A stretch of DNA of 64,000 nt from Chitinophagaceae bacterium (GTDB lineage: Bacteria > Bacteroidota > Bacteroidia > Chitinophagales > Chitinophagaceae). The position numbers were made by a program, and so were the translations under genes. How positions within the stretch are numbered: the stretch's first letter is position 1; the number at the start of each line of letters is the position of its first letter. Below are positions 34,050 through 41,979 of this stretch, piece by piece. Location: contig JADBXR010000018.1 of NCBI GenBank assembly GCA_020403425.1, forward strand, positions 124,001 through 188,000. The letters run 5' to 3'. The notes beneath the pieces are model-generated. The model was given only the letters and a program-made list of their open reading frames with translations. It was not told the DNA's origin and did no database searches.

Positions 34050-34859
34050 TTGGCAGCCACATCACAACAGCTCAGGTACCGTAACTCCACCATCCACTAC
34101 ACCCGTTGGGGAAGCGGACCGGAATGGCTGTTCTGTTTCCATGGTTATGGTGAGGAAAGCAGTTCTTTCCATTTCCTCGAAAAAACACTGGAGGATCAGT
34201 ATACCGTCATTGCCATCGACCTGCCCTTTCATGGCGGTACCCAATGGCAGGAGGGACTTTCCTTCGAGCCGGCAGAACTGCTGAATATCATCGACCAGAT
34301 CAGGCCGCAGGGCCAAAAGTTTCACCTGCTGGGATACAGCATGGGAGGAAGGGTATCCTTACAGTTGCTGCAACTGGTACCTGCCGAGGTCAGGTCCATT
34401 CTGCTGGTAGCGCCTGACGGACTGCACCGGAAGATCTGGCAACGCCTGGCTACGGGCACATGGATGGGCAAACAGGTCTTTACACAGGTCATGAACCGTC
34501 CGGGATGGTTATTGGCAGCTCTTGACACGGCCGCTAAACTGCGACTGTACAACCGCAACCTGCTGAAATTCGTGCATTACTACCTCGACGAAGCCCCGCA
34601 GCGCGAGTTGCTGTATAAACGCTGGCTTACCCTGCGTAAGTTCAAACCCAAGAGGGAGCTGTCGAAAAAGATCATCCTTCAGAACAGGATACCGGTACAG
34701 CTGGTATTCGGCCGATACGACCCTGTGATCCTGACCCGCTATGGCGCCGCTTTCAGTAAAAGATCCGATGGACTCATATCACTGACAGAACTGGAAGCCG
34801 GCCACCAGTTACTGCGCGAAAAATATGCAGCCGCCATTGCCCGTTTCCTGGTTAAATAA
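34050..34859 (+). CDS. Alpha/beta hydrolase (TTG start)
   Basis: A 269-residue hydrolase. FCFHGYGEESSSFHFLEK is the oxyanion-side motif, LLGYSMGGRVSLQLL the nucleophile elbow (Ser in GYSMGG, about residue 98), with Asp in GRYDPVI and His in EAGHQLL. The first in-frame ATG is deep in the domain, so the start is probably TTG 34050, preceded by an AT-rich -7-like TAAATTTT (34037). Substrate unknown. Convergent relations: divergent from marR. Confidence 0.8.
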   Translation: MAATSQQLRYRNSTIHYTRWGSGPEWLFCFHGYGEESSSFHFLEKTLEDQYTVIAIDLPFHGGTQWQEGLSFEPAELLNIIDQIRPQGQKFHLLGYSMGGRVSLQLLQLVPAEVRSILLVAPDGLHRKIWQRLATGTWMGKQVFTQVMNRPGWLLAALDTAAKLRLYNRNLLKFVHYYLDEAPQRELLYKRWLTLRKFKPKRELSKKIILQNRIPVQLVFGRYDPVILTRYGAAFSKRSDGLISLTELEAGHQLLREKYAAAIARFLVK

Positions 34860-34880
34860 TATTGGCTTTCTTTGTTACCC

Positions 34881-36026
34881 ATGTACCAGTTTTTTTTCGT
34901 GATCACGATCGTTCTGCTGCTGGCTTATTGTCTGCTGATCCTGCTATACCGGCGCTGGCTGCTGCGTTCCCCACAGTTCAGCAGCAATACAAAAGAGGCC
35001 CGTACCCATTTCTCCGTCATCATCCCGGCAAGGAACGAAGAAGACCATATAGGCAACTGTTTGAGCTCGCTGTTTGCACAATCATACCCTGCGGATTTTT
35101 TTGAGGTGATCGTGATCAACGACCATTCTACCGATCGGACAGAAGCTGTGGTCCATTCTTTTCAGCAACATCATCCTAATTTGCGCGTGCTGAACCTGAA
35201 CGAGCTGCTGAACGGCGAAAAACTGAACGCCTACAAGAAAAAAGCCATTGAACTGGCCATCGCGGAAAGCACCGGCAACTGGATCGTCACAACCGATGCG
35301 GATTGCACAGTGGGGCCAGATTGGTTACTGATGTACGATCATTTTATCCAGGAAAAGGACCCTGTATTCGTGGCGGCACCTGTCATGTTCAGACATACCG
35401 GGAGTTTTCTGTCTGCCTTCCAGCTGCTGGACTTCATCAGCCTGCAGGGCATTACCGCCGCAGCCGTATCGGCGGGATACCACAGCATGTGCAACGGGGC
35501 CAATATCGCGTACCGGAAAGATGTGTTTTACGAAGTTGGGCAGTTCAGGGGCATCGACCAGATCGCCAGTGGCGACGACATGCTGCTGATGCATAAGATC
35601 AAACAGGCATACCCACACCGGCTGGGTTATCTGTTCAGCCAAAAGGCCATTGTTACTACGGAACCCATGCATGATTGGAAGAGTTTTCTCAACCAACGCA
35701 TCCGCTGGGCCAGCAAAGCGGACAAGTACCAGGACAGGTCTATTTTTCCGGTACTGGCACTGGTGCTGGCAGTAAATGCTTTGCTGTTACTATTGTTGAC
35801 CTGGGGGGGCTTTGTGAAGGGGGGATGGACGAACTGGCTGTTACTGATCGCTTTAAAAACCCTGGTAGAACTAAGCCTGATGATCCCAGCCGCAGATTTT
35901 TTCCAAAAAAGGGCAGTTTTGGCCTGGTTCCCTTTTATGCAGCCTTTCCATATCCTGTATACCGTAATAGCAGGCTGGCTGGGTAAATTTGGCAGCTACC
36001 AGTGGAAAGGCAGAACGGTGAACTGA
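34881..36026 (+). CDS. Family 2 glycosyltransferase, membrane-bound
   Basis: A 381-residue GT2 enzyme. N-terminal anchor (FFFVITIVLLLAYCLLILLY), then FSVIIPARNEEDHIGNCLSSL, the nucleotide-sugar motif NDHSTDRT, DxD-like TTDADCTVGPDW, and acceptor motif QRIRWASKADKYQD (QxxRW). Two or more C-terminal hydrophobic helices (LALVLAVNALLLLLLTWGGF). It transfers a sugar to a lipid or polysaccharide. I chose ATG 34881. Surface polysaccharide genes (Wzy-, Wzz-like) follow 1.4 kb further on. Confidence 0.87.
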   Translation: MYQFFFVITIVLLLAYCLLILLYRRWLLRSPQFSSNTKEARTHFSVIIPARNEEDHIGNCLSSLFAQSYPADFFEVIVINDHSTDRTEAVVHSFQQHHPNLRVLNLNELLNGEKLNAYKKKAIELAIAESTGNWIVTTDADCTVGPDWLLMYDHFIQEKDPVFVAAPVMFRHTGSFLSAFQLLDFISLQGITAAAVSAGYHSMCNGANIAYRKDVFYEVGQFRGIDQIASGDDMLLMHKIKQAYPHRLGYLFSQKAIVTTEPMHDWKSFLNQRIRWASKADKYQDRSIFPVLALVLAVNALLLLLLTWGGFVKGGWTNWLLLIALKTLVELSLMIPAADFFQKRAVLAWFPFMQPFHILYTVIAGWLGKFGSYQWKGRTVN

Positions 36027-36119
36027 TCATTTCAGGTCTTCCGGCTCCGGCCACCAGGCATATACCAGTAAGGGGATCAGGGCTACCAGAGAGAATAAGA
36101 ATTTAAATACACGTGCCAT
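36027..36119 (-). CDS. Possible small membrane protein (30 aa)
   Basis: A minus-strand ORF beginning MARVFKFLFSLVALIPLLVY and ending AWWPEPEDLK. It has a basic N-terminus, one hydrophobic span of about 16 residues, an aromatic Trp-Trp interface and an acidic tail, which is the layout of a genuine single-span microprotein. The stop codon abuts the glycosyltransferase stop (36024-36026). It lies in an otherwise empty 213-bp gap. No homologue known to me; it is too short for routine gene callers. Confidence 0.45.
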   Translation of the reverse strand: MARVFKFLFSLVALIPLLVYAWWPEPEDLK

Positions 36120-36239
36120 ACTATCGGATTTGGTTGTTATTAGGACTCAAAAAATTATCATATGTATACCAGCATTCGTCTCATTTCGGTAGAAAAAGCC
36201 AAATATTCGGTGAAGCTGTTTATTTCTTAATTTTCGCAA

Positions 36240-37322
36240 GTGCAACCTATTTTCACTTCTTCTGCCTTTACCCGCCGTTTATTCAAGAACCGGGGCGCTT
36301 ACTTTGGATTGATACTGATTGTGTTGAGTTTGCTGCTTGCACTGTTCTGTTATTTTTTGGCACCCGACCCCTCTCCCAACGCCAACCGTATGATCCCCGA
36401 GATCGGAAGCAAGAGACCGGGCTTTACCTGCTCCCTGCTGCGGATCAGGAGAGATAAGAACATACATCGTGCCGGTTTTTTTGACCGGATGCTGAACGGC
36501 ACCGAAGAAAGTTATCAGTATATCGCCATTACCAGCTATGAGGTTGCCCGGGACAGCCTCATTTACCAGAAATACGTAGATGATAACGTGACCGAAAGAA
36601 ATGCGATACTCCGGACACAAACGGGCGATCCGGCCGTGGTCCAGGCCAAGTATTATCTGGGAACCGACAAATTCGGCAGGGATATCCTGAGTCGTTTACT
36701 GATCGGTGTACGGGTAAGCCTGAGCGTGGGACTGGTGGCCGTGCTCATCTCCCTCACCATCGGCATACTGCTGGGGGCACTGGCGGGTTATTTCAGGGGC
36801 TGGGTTGACGACGTGATCATGTGGCTCATCAACGTGATCTGGAGCATCCCCACCCTCCTGCTCGTATTCGCCATTACACTGGCACTGGGCAAAGGTTTCT
36901 GGCAGGTATTCATTGCGGTGGGACTCACCATGTGGGTAAACGTGGCCCGACTGGTAAGGGGCCAGGTACTTGCCGTTAGAGAACTGGAATATTTAGAAGC
37001 CACCAAAGCCCTGGGCTATTCGCATACAAGGACCATTTTCCGACACATACTGCCCAATATTCTCGGGCCGGTCATGGTGATCGCCGCCAGCAATTTCGCT
37101 TCGGCGATCGTGATGGAAGCAGGACTGAGTTTTCTCGGCGTGGGCGTACAGCCACCCCAACCCAGCTGGGGACTCATGATCAAAGAGAACTACAACTTCA
37201 TCATCACCCATAACCCCATGCTGGCCCTGGCACCCGGCATCGCCATCATGCTACTCGTACTTGCCTTCAATTTATTAGGGAATGGCCTAAGGGATGCACT
37301 CAACGTAAGAAGCAAACTCTAG
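36240..37322 (+). CDS. ABC transporter permease, oligopeptide/dipeptide type (OppC/DppC-like)
   Basis: A 360-residue permease. An N-terminal span (AYFGLILIVLSLLLALFCYFL) is followed by a roughly 90-residue periplasmic insert, then YLGTDKFGRDILSRLLIGVRVSLSVG and five more spans with the EAA-type loop EYLEATKALGYSHTRTIFRHILPNI. The C-terminal MEAGLSFLGVGVQPPQPSWG is diagnostic of OppC/DppC. GTG start at 36240, with a -7-like TAATTTTC at 36228. No partner permease, ATPase or binding protein is next to it. Large insert is common in this phylum. Confidence 0.88.
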   Translation: MQPIFTSSAFTRRLFKNRGAYFGLILIVLSLLLALFCYFLAPDPSPNANRMIPEIGSKRPGFTCSLLRIRRDKNIHRAGFFDRMLNGTEESYQYIAITSYEVARDSLIYQKYVDDNVTERNAILRTQTGDPAVVQAKYYLGTDKFGRDILSRLLIGVRVSLSVGLVAVLISLTIGILLGALAGYFRGWVDDVIMWLINVIWSIPTLLLVFAITLALGKGFWQVFIAVGLTMWVNVARLVRGQVLAVRELEYLEATKALGYSHTRTIFRHILPNILGPVMVIAASNFASAIVMEAGLSFLGVGVQPPQPSWGLMIKENYNFIITHNPMLALAPGIAIMLLVLAFNLLGNGLRDALNVRSKL

Positions 37323-37495
37323 GAATGATGAACAGATGAACAGACGAACAAGGAATATTGAATCAGTACTGTCCGATAAACGCCAAGTACAGCAGTGATT
37401 CGATACGCCTTCTTCTGTTCCTTGCTCATCTGTTCATCTGTTCCCTCTCACTTCATCATTCAACATTCCTTGTTCATCATTCCATATTCCCCCTC
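37323..37495. repeat. Short-word repeat array GATGAACA / TTCATCATT family
   Basis: GATGAACAGATGAACAGACG and AACAAGGAATATTGAATC words (37326-37367) are answered by TTGCTCATCTGTTCATCTG, TTCATCATTCAACATTCC and TTGTTCATCATTCC (37420-37490). The right end enters the wzy-like gene and encodes its C-terminal residues. Same words as 40680-41106. Confidence 0.75.
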
Positions 37496-38971
37496 GGCTG
37501 CCAGCAGCTCCCGCTCTTGCCGGCTTTTCATCTCCAGCCAGATCACCATACCCAAACATAACCAGAACAGGCTTCCTATCTTATCGGTCTCGATCATATC
37601 GCTCATGCTGTTGATGACGCCGATCATCACCAGTATCACGGCAACCGTCAGGGCAATGGTTCGGTAGAACGGATCCTGTAAACGGTGATATAGGTTCTGC
37701 AAACGGAACAGCATACCAAAATACAGGATACAGAACAGGATCAATCCGATCAGGCCCTGCTCCAGCGCCAGCAGGATGAAATAATTGTGTACGGTAGAAT
37801 GTTCGGGGTTATCACTCACCCAGGTCTCAAAACTGCTAACGGTATACGGACGGTAATGCAGGTAAAAACTATTGGGACCGAAACCTGTGACCGGCTTCTC
37901 AGCCAGCATTCTGAAGCCGGCGATCCAGCGATAAAAACGTTCTGCGGTAGAAACATCTTTCAGCTCCACCGTGGCGCGCATATGATCACCGAAATCCGTA
38001 TGAAAAATGGTCCGGTCATGATCCGGTGCAAACTGCAGGTAACGGTCATCCGTGATCAGCCAGGCGCTGGATGCCACCACGGCGGTCACAGCGATCACCA
38101 CTACGAACACCATTCGTTTACTACGAACAACAGGCACTACAGCAAGGCCGGCCAGCAAAGCCACCCAGGCACCGCGGCTGTAGGCAAAGAACAGACCCAC
38201 CAGTCCCAGCAGCAATCCATACAACAACCATTTGCGGCGTTCATCAGCGGCATCGGTCAATTTCCATACGCACCAGCCTACCGGCAGCAGGCAAACCAGC
38301 ATGGCCGAATAGTTGACATGGTTACGGAAAAAAGGCGCCAGCGTTTTCTGTACCGAAGCAAAAGAGAAACCATACATCGCATGCCTGCCCAGACTTTGCA
38401 ACACCACCGCTGCCATAGGAATGAGCAAACAGATGGCCGATCTGCTTAGATCCTTTTTTTCTGCCAGCAACAACTGCGGCAATACCACAAAAGGAAAGAC
38501 ATACCAGATCTTGGCCAGCAGGTATTTGGCAGACAGCACCATTTCCGTTGAGTACAGCACCGTCAACAGCAACCAGCACAGGTAGATCACCAGCACCAGG
38601 AACAGCGGATGTTTCACCAGATCGTAAGGAACCCATTTGGGTTGGTGTATCCACCGGAACAACACCAGACCGGTCAAAATGATCAGCAAGGGTTCGTCCG
38701 GAAAATCGAGTCCCAGTTGGGGTGTGATATTGAGTTCCGTAGAGAGCGGCAAACAGATCAGCAATAACCAGAACAGTTTACCCGGTCGATACAACAGTAC
38801 ATCGATCACCGGCGGCATCAATATCCAGGCAAAGGGGATACAGAGGTACAGTGGTTGTGCGCAACTGATGGCAAATACACCACATAACAGGAATAAAAGT
38901 GAGGGAAGTACAAGGTCTAACAGATATGGCCGGCCGATCCGAAACATATCAGGCGTTTTTTTTCCTGTCAT
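37460..38971 (-). CDS. O-antigen ligase/polymerase family membrane protein (Wzy_C)
   Basis: A 503-residue membrane protein with 10-12 spans and a large periplasmic loop (about residues 300-400) bearing the Wzy_C/WaaL features GFGPNSFYLHYRPY and NPEHSTVHNYFILLALEQGLIGL. It ligates or polymerises surface polysaccharide. ATG 38971 overlaps the Wzz-like gene by 23 bp; ATG 38947, just past that gene's stop, is an alternative. The last about 8 codons are repeat-array sequence, so the C-terminus GMMNKEC is not likely ancestral. Confidence 0.85.
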   Translation of the reverse strand: MTGKKTPDMFRIGRPYLLDLVLPSLLFLLCGVFAISCAQPLYLCIPFAWILMPPVIDVLLYRPGKLFWLLLICLPLSTELNITPQLGLDFPDEPLLIILTGLVLFRWIHQPKWVPYDLVKHPLFLVLVIYLCWLLLTVLYSTEMVLSAKYLLAKIWYVFPFVVLPQLLLAEKKDLSRSAICLLIPMAAVVLQSLGRHAMYGFSFASVQKTLAPFFRNHVNYSAMLVCLLPVGWCVWKLTDAADERRKWLLYGLLLGLVGLFFAYSRGAWVALLAGLAVVPVVRSKRMVFVVVIAVTAVVASSAWLITDDRYLQFAPDHDRTIFHTDFGDHMRATVELKDVSTAERFYRWIAGFRMLAEKPVTGFGPNSFYLHYRPYTVSSFETWVSDNPEHSTVHNYFILLALEQGLIGLILFCILYFGMLFRLQNLYHRLQDPFYRTIALTVAVILVMIGVINSMSDMIETDKIGSLFWLCLGMVIWLEMKSRQERELLAAEGEYGMMNKEC

Positions 38972-39818
38972 TCACCAATACCAGCAAACAGATAAAAACA
39001 AAAGACAGCAGGCTGGTAGCCAGCAATACGGCTACCTTATCTGGCCTTTCCGCTTTGGCAGCAGGTACTGCTTTTTCCATTACATACAGTACGGCGGGAG
39101 ATATCTGTGCGGCCAGCCTGAACTCATCGCGGGTCTTTTGGTATTGTTGTAACTGATCAAGCAAGGAAGCCTGACGTGCCACTAATAATGTTTTACGTGC
39201 AAGATCGGCCCGTGAAATACTATCACTCAGTTGAACGTAATGTGTCTCCATGGCACCGATCGAAGCCTCCAGTTGCTCCATGGACCGGCGATAGTGGTCT
39301 TGCCATACAGCATTCTCCGTTGCTTCAATAATGGCCACCATGCGGTTTACGATATTGGCAGACAATTGCCTGTCGCGTGTCCATACCCGGATCAACAACT
39401 GATTCTTGTCCGTCTTTTGCAGGTCCAGGTCTTTGCGAAGGCGCAATACGGCTTTTCGTCGAAGCAGGGGGAAACTATCCCCCGTCAAACGGTAATAATC
39501 CACCAGCGAGAATTCGTCCACCAATTGTTTGTACGTGGTATCCATATCCGCCACACCATAGATCCTGTCGAGGTCATCACCCGAACCAAAATAGGAATAG
39601 AGACCCTGGATATTCGTATTGAACAGTCGGGCCTTATCTGCCAGGGCCGGGTTGGCCGAAACCACGGTAGCGGTCGATCGGTAATAGGCCGGCACCACAT
39701 ATACCGTGATAGCGGCCACCACCACACTGGCCACCACAAAAAAAACGATCAGGGTCCAGCGTTTGCGCAAAACGGCAACGACGGTGAGCAGGTTAAAAGA
39801 AGGATCGGACATAGACAT
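38949..39818 (-). CDS. Wzz/GNVR-type chain-length determinant protein
   Basis: A 289-residue protein with two membrane helices near the ends (LIVFFVVASVVVAAITVYVV and VAVLLATSLLSFVFICLLVL) enclosing a helical periplasmic domain with coiled-coil character (RRSMEQLEASIGAMETHYVQLSDS). This is the topology of Wzz/polysaccharide co-polymerases that set polysaccharide length. No kinase domain follows. Partner of the overlapping Wzy_C gene; the Lrp gene is 21 bp upstream. Confidence 0.8.
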   Translation of the reverse strand: MSMSDPSFNLLTVVAVLRKRWTLIVFFVVASVVVAAITVYVVPAYYRSTATVVSANPALADKARLFNTNIQGLYSYFGSGDDLDRIYGVADMDTTYKQLVDEFSLVDYYRLTGDSFPLLRRKAVLRLRKDLDLQKTDKNQLLIRVWTRDRQLSANIVNRMVAIIEATENAVWQDHYRRSMEQLEASIGAMETHYVQLSDSISRADLARKTLLVARQASLLDQLQQYQKTRDEFRLAAQISPAVLYVMEKAVPAAKAERPDKVAVLLATSLLSFVFICLLVLVNDRKKNA

Positions 39819-39839
39819 TGAAAATACAATTTATTCCCG

Positions 39840-40313
39840 TCACGACTGCGGTGCCACCACCACATTGCGGTCGAAACTTTCTTCCAGAGAAATAAAGGTT
39901 TCCGTACGCTCGATACCCTTGATCTTCTGCAGTTCATCATGCAGTACGAAGCGAAGTTCCTGGATATCCTTACAAACGATCTCGGCGAACATGCTGTAAT
40001 TGCCCGTGGTATAGTTTAACCGCACGATCTGCGGGATCTTCTTTAGCTCTTTGGCCACACTGTCGTACAGGGAGCTTTTTTCCAGGTACACCCCGATAAA
40101 GGCGATCACATCATATCCCAGTGATTTGAGATCTACCGATAATTTTTTACCTTTCACCACGTTTAGCTCTTCCAGTTTCTTGATGCGCACATGTATGGTA
40201 CCACCCGAAACAAAGAGTTTCTTACCCAGGTCGGCATAGGATATCTCCGCATCTTCCATCATTTCCTGGATGATCTGGAAATCCAATTTGTCAAGATTCA
40301 ATTTTACTCCCAT
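39840..40313 (-). CDS. Lrp/AsnC family transcriptional regulator
   Basis: A 157-residue regulator. N-terminal helix-turn-helix: LDKLDFQIIQEMMEDAEISYADLGKKL with recognition VSGGTIHVRIKKLEEL. C-terminal RAM domain (VIAFIGVYLEKSSLYD, YSMFAEIVCKDIQEL) binds amino acids. Its own leader has an AT-rich 8-bp inverted repeat (40341-40361), the usual autoregulation target. Start ATG 40313. It precedes the polysaccharide genes on the same strand and may be co-transcribed. Confidence 0.9.
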   Translation of the reverse strand: MGVKLNLDKLDFQIIQEMMEDAEISYADLGKKLFVSGGTIHVRIKKLEELNVVKGKKLSVDLKSLGYDVIAFIGVYLEKSSLYDSVAKELKKIPQIVRLNYTTGNYSMFAEIVCKDIQELRFVLHDELQKIKGIERTETFISLEESFDRNVVVAPQS

Positions 40314-40340
40314 ATTAGTCCGGTTTTTTAAATTTATTCA

Positions 40341-40361
40341 ATAATAAACCAAATTTATTAT
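40341..40361. promoter_or_regulatory. Lrp autoregulatory operator candidate
   Basis: ATAATAAA (40341-40348) and TTTATTAT (40354-40361) form perfect 8-bp arms with a 5-bp spacer, about 28 bp before the lrp ATG, in an AT-rich region. A TAAATTTG -7-type match overlaps it on the minus strand. Confidence 0.5.
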
Positions 40362-40464
40362 ATATTTTCTATATTATCAAAATATTTGTTGAAATATTTA
40401 CAATAAATAGGGGATTTGTCTTAATATTGTGTTGTCAATGTAACAATGACAAGTTCTTCTACAC

Positions 40465-40632
40465 TGTGGGGTGATGAAATTTTTGGCAGACATGCCCTCT
40501 TGTCTCGGGGGTGAGGATAACAGGATAAATATAGCATAGAGCCGTCACGTTTCGGCGTGACGACCAGGGTCGACCACTGAACTTTGTGCTACAACTAACT
40601 GCCTCGTGGAGGTTCGACCCCTCCCCCTACAG
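40465..40632 (+). ncRNA. tRNA-like RNA candidate with giant variable arm
   Basis: Folding by eye gives a tRNA-like plan. Acceptor: 40465-40471 with 40625-40631 (7 bp, one G-T). D-arm: ATG/CAT (40474-40476/40491-40493) with GG in the loop. Anticodon-like arm: CCCTC/GGGGG (40495-40499/40507-40511), loop TTGTCTC, triplet GTC at 40502-40504. T-arm: GGAGG/CCTCC around TTCGACC (40608-40624). In place of a normal variable arm lie about 95 nt that begin with TGAGG/CCTCG (40512-40516/40602-40606) and hold a 9-bp helix (40532-40540/40583-40591) and a 7-bp stem (40543-40549/40556-40562). No CCA. A terminator follows within 5 nt. Position 37 is a pyrimidine, unusual for a decoding tRNA. Confidence 0.55.
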
Positions 40633-41106
40633 CAGCAAAAGCCGCAACAGAATTGGTTGCGGCTTTTTTATTTTCTGCACCGGCTTTTGAATATCGAATA
40701 TCGAACAAGGAACACTGAATGATGAATCAACAACAACTTCATCATTCAACATTCCTTGCTCATAATTCAACATTCTTCCCCCTTCCCTCGACAGCAGCAA
40801 AAGCCGCAACAGAAACAGTTGTGGCTTTTTATTTTCTGCAGCAGCTTTTGAATATCGAATATCGAACAAGGAACACTGAATGATGGATGAACAACAACTT
40901 CATCATTCAACATTCCTTGCTCATGATTCAACATTCTCCCCCTCTCCCCCTCTCACTCGACAGCAGCAAAAGCCGCAACAGAATTGGTTGCGGCTTTTAT
41001 TTTCTGCGGGCGGCTTTTGAATATTGAATATCGAACTCTGAGCACTGAATGATGAACAACTTCATCATTCAACATTCCTTGCTCAATATTCAATATTCTT
41101 CCCGAC
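40631..41106 (+). repeat. Three tandem copies (about 162-169 bp) of terminator plus word-array unit
   Basis: Each unit starts AGCAGCAAAAGCC (40631, 40793, 40962), then carries a terminator stem (copy 2 uses GCCGCAAC/GTTGTGGC with a G-T pair; copy 3 repeats copy 1), then TTTTATTTTCTGC, then words GAATATCGAATATCGAAC, CACTGAATGATG and reverse-complement words TTCATCATTCAACATTCC, TTGCTCA. All three stems remain intact, so the structure is conserved through duplication. The last unit is slightly short. The word array matches 37323-37495. Confidence 0.8.
40637..40669 (+). terminator. Intrinsic terminator directly after the tRNA-like RNA
   Basis: GCCGCAAC (40641-40648)/GTTGCGGC (40656-40663), 7-nt loop, flanked by AAAA and TTTTTT. 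It marks the 3' end of a transcript and lies 5 nt after the acceptor strand of the tRNA-like RNA. Confidence 0.85.
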
Positions 41107-41439
41107 TATGGTCATTTTCTGTCATTACGTTCAAAAAGTAAATTTTTTCAGTATGTGTTTCATAATATAATGATAATCAAATTGTTACATCTTTAATGAT
41201 TTTTAAAGGGATGATGAATGTCATAAAACAAGCTATTGATTCATTTTACCTTTATGCAGCATTAGCACCTGGACTTGTTAATCAGACCATCAGAAAAACA
41301 ACGTTTGCAATACCGGCTATATACCAAGGAAACGGTCTGCAGAATCTGATATCCACCGAATTAAAAAGCAGCCCCCGCTTTTTATAACAAGTATTCTATC
41401 ACGGCATCCCCATACACCGCGATCAGCAAAAAATATGAC
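41107..41439. other. Non-coding stretch before the T9SS protein gene
   Basis: 333 bp, AT-rich at the left (poly-T and TTAATATAATG-like). A 63-codon ORF (41196-41387) is not supported by any motif. I see no clear promoter for the next gene. Confidence 0.35.
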
Positions 41440-41976
41440 ATGCTTTTCAGTAGATCATATGAACGACTTCTACCAGTTCTGGTAAGTTTGCTGCTACAGT
41501 TGTCAGTAACAGCTCAACAGAAAGAACCACGGGTGATAAATGCAGGTGGTGGTTATTATACCGGGCAAGACCTGTTATTTGACTGGAGTTTTGGAGAATT
41601 GATCTCGGTACAGACCCTCAGCTCCGGGTCAGATTTCATTATCACCACAGGCTTCCTGCAATCCAAACTGGATGCATTGACGCCATTCAATCCCATCGGC
41701 CCGGCAGATTCCAACAGAATTTTTGCCGGACCCAATCCCACCAGGTCTTTGCTTACCATCCGTTCCACCCTGATCGAACCAGGCAGGATCCGCATCTTAC
41801 TCACCACTATGACAGGGGTAGCGCTGCTGAAGACAGAAGAGGCCTATGAAGGCATCAATTACCAGAAACAACTGAACCTGCAAAGTTATCCCAGTGGTTT
41901 TTATAACCTGGTCATCACTTATCTCATCAATGGGCAAGCCATGAAAACAAGCACTTATAAGATCATTAAACAGTAA
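41440..41976 (+). CDS. Secreted protein with C-terminal T9SS-type sorting domain
   Basis: A 178-residue exported protein. Signal peptide about residues 1-25 (LLPVLVSLLLQLSVTAQQ). The C-terminal about 80 residues match the type IX secretion sorting domain: FAGPNPTRSLLTIRS, a middle LLTTMTGVALLKTEE, then LNLQSYPSGFYNLVITY and a basic end STYKIIKQ. The N-terminal part (GGGYYTGQDLLFDWSFGELIS) is short and of unknown role. It is adjacent (3 bp) to the repeat adhesin gene and probably co-expressed; it may be exported together. Confidence 0.8.
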   Translation: MLFSRSYERLLPVLVSLLLQLSVTAQQKEPRVINAGGGYYTGQDLLFDWSFGELISVQTLSSGSDFIITTGFLQSKLDALTPFNPIGPADSNRIFAGPNPTRSLLTIRSTLIEPGRIRILLTTMTGVALLKTEEAYEGINYQKQLNLQSYPSGFYNLVITYLINGQAMKTSTYKIIKQ

Positions 41977-41979
41977 TTC

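Noticed and set aside
40465-40632. Group I intron in a tRNA-Leu gene, tmRNA, or selenocysteine tRNA
   Set aside because: The insert is far too short for a group I intron and sits in the variable arm, not the anticodon loop; no tag ORF for tmRNA; the D-arm has only 3 bp, unlike tRNA-Sec.
41196-41387. 63-codon ORF in the noncoding block
   Set aside because: No motif, no promoter, atypical composition; likely chance.
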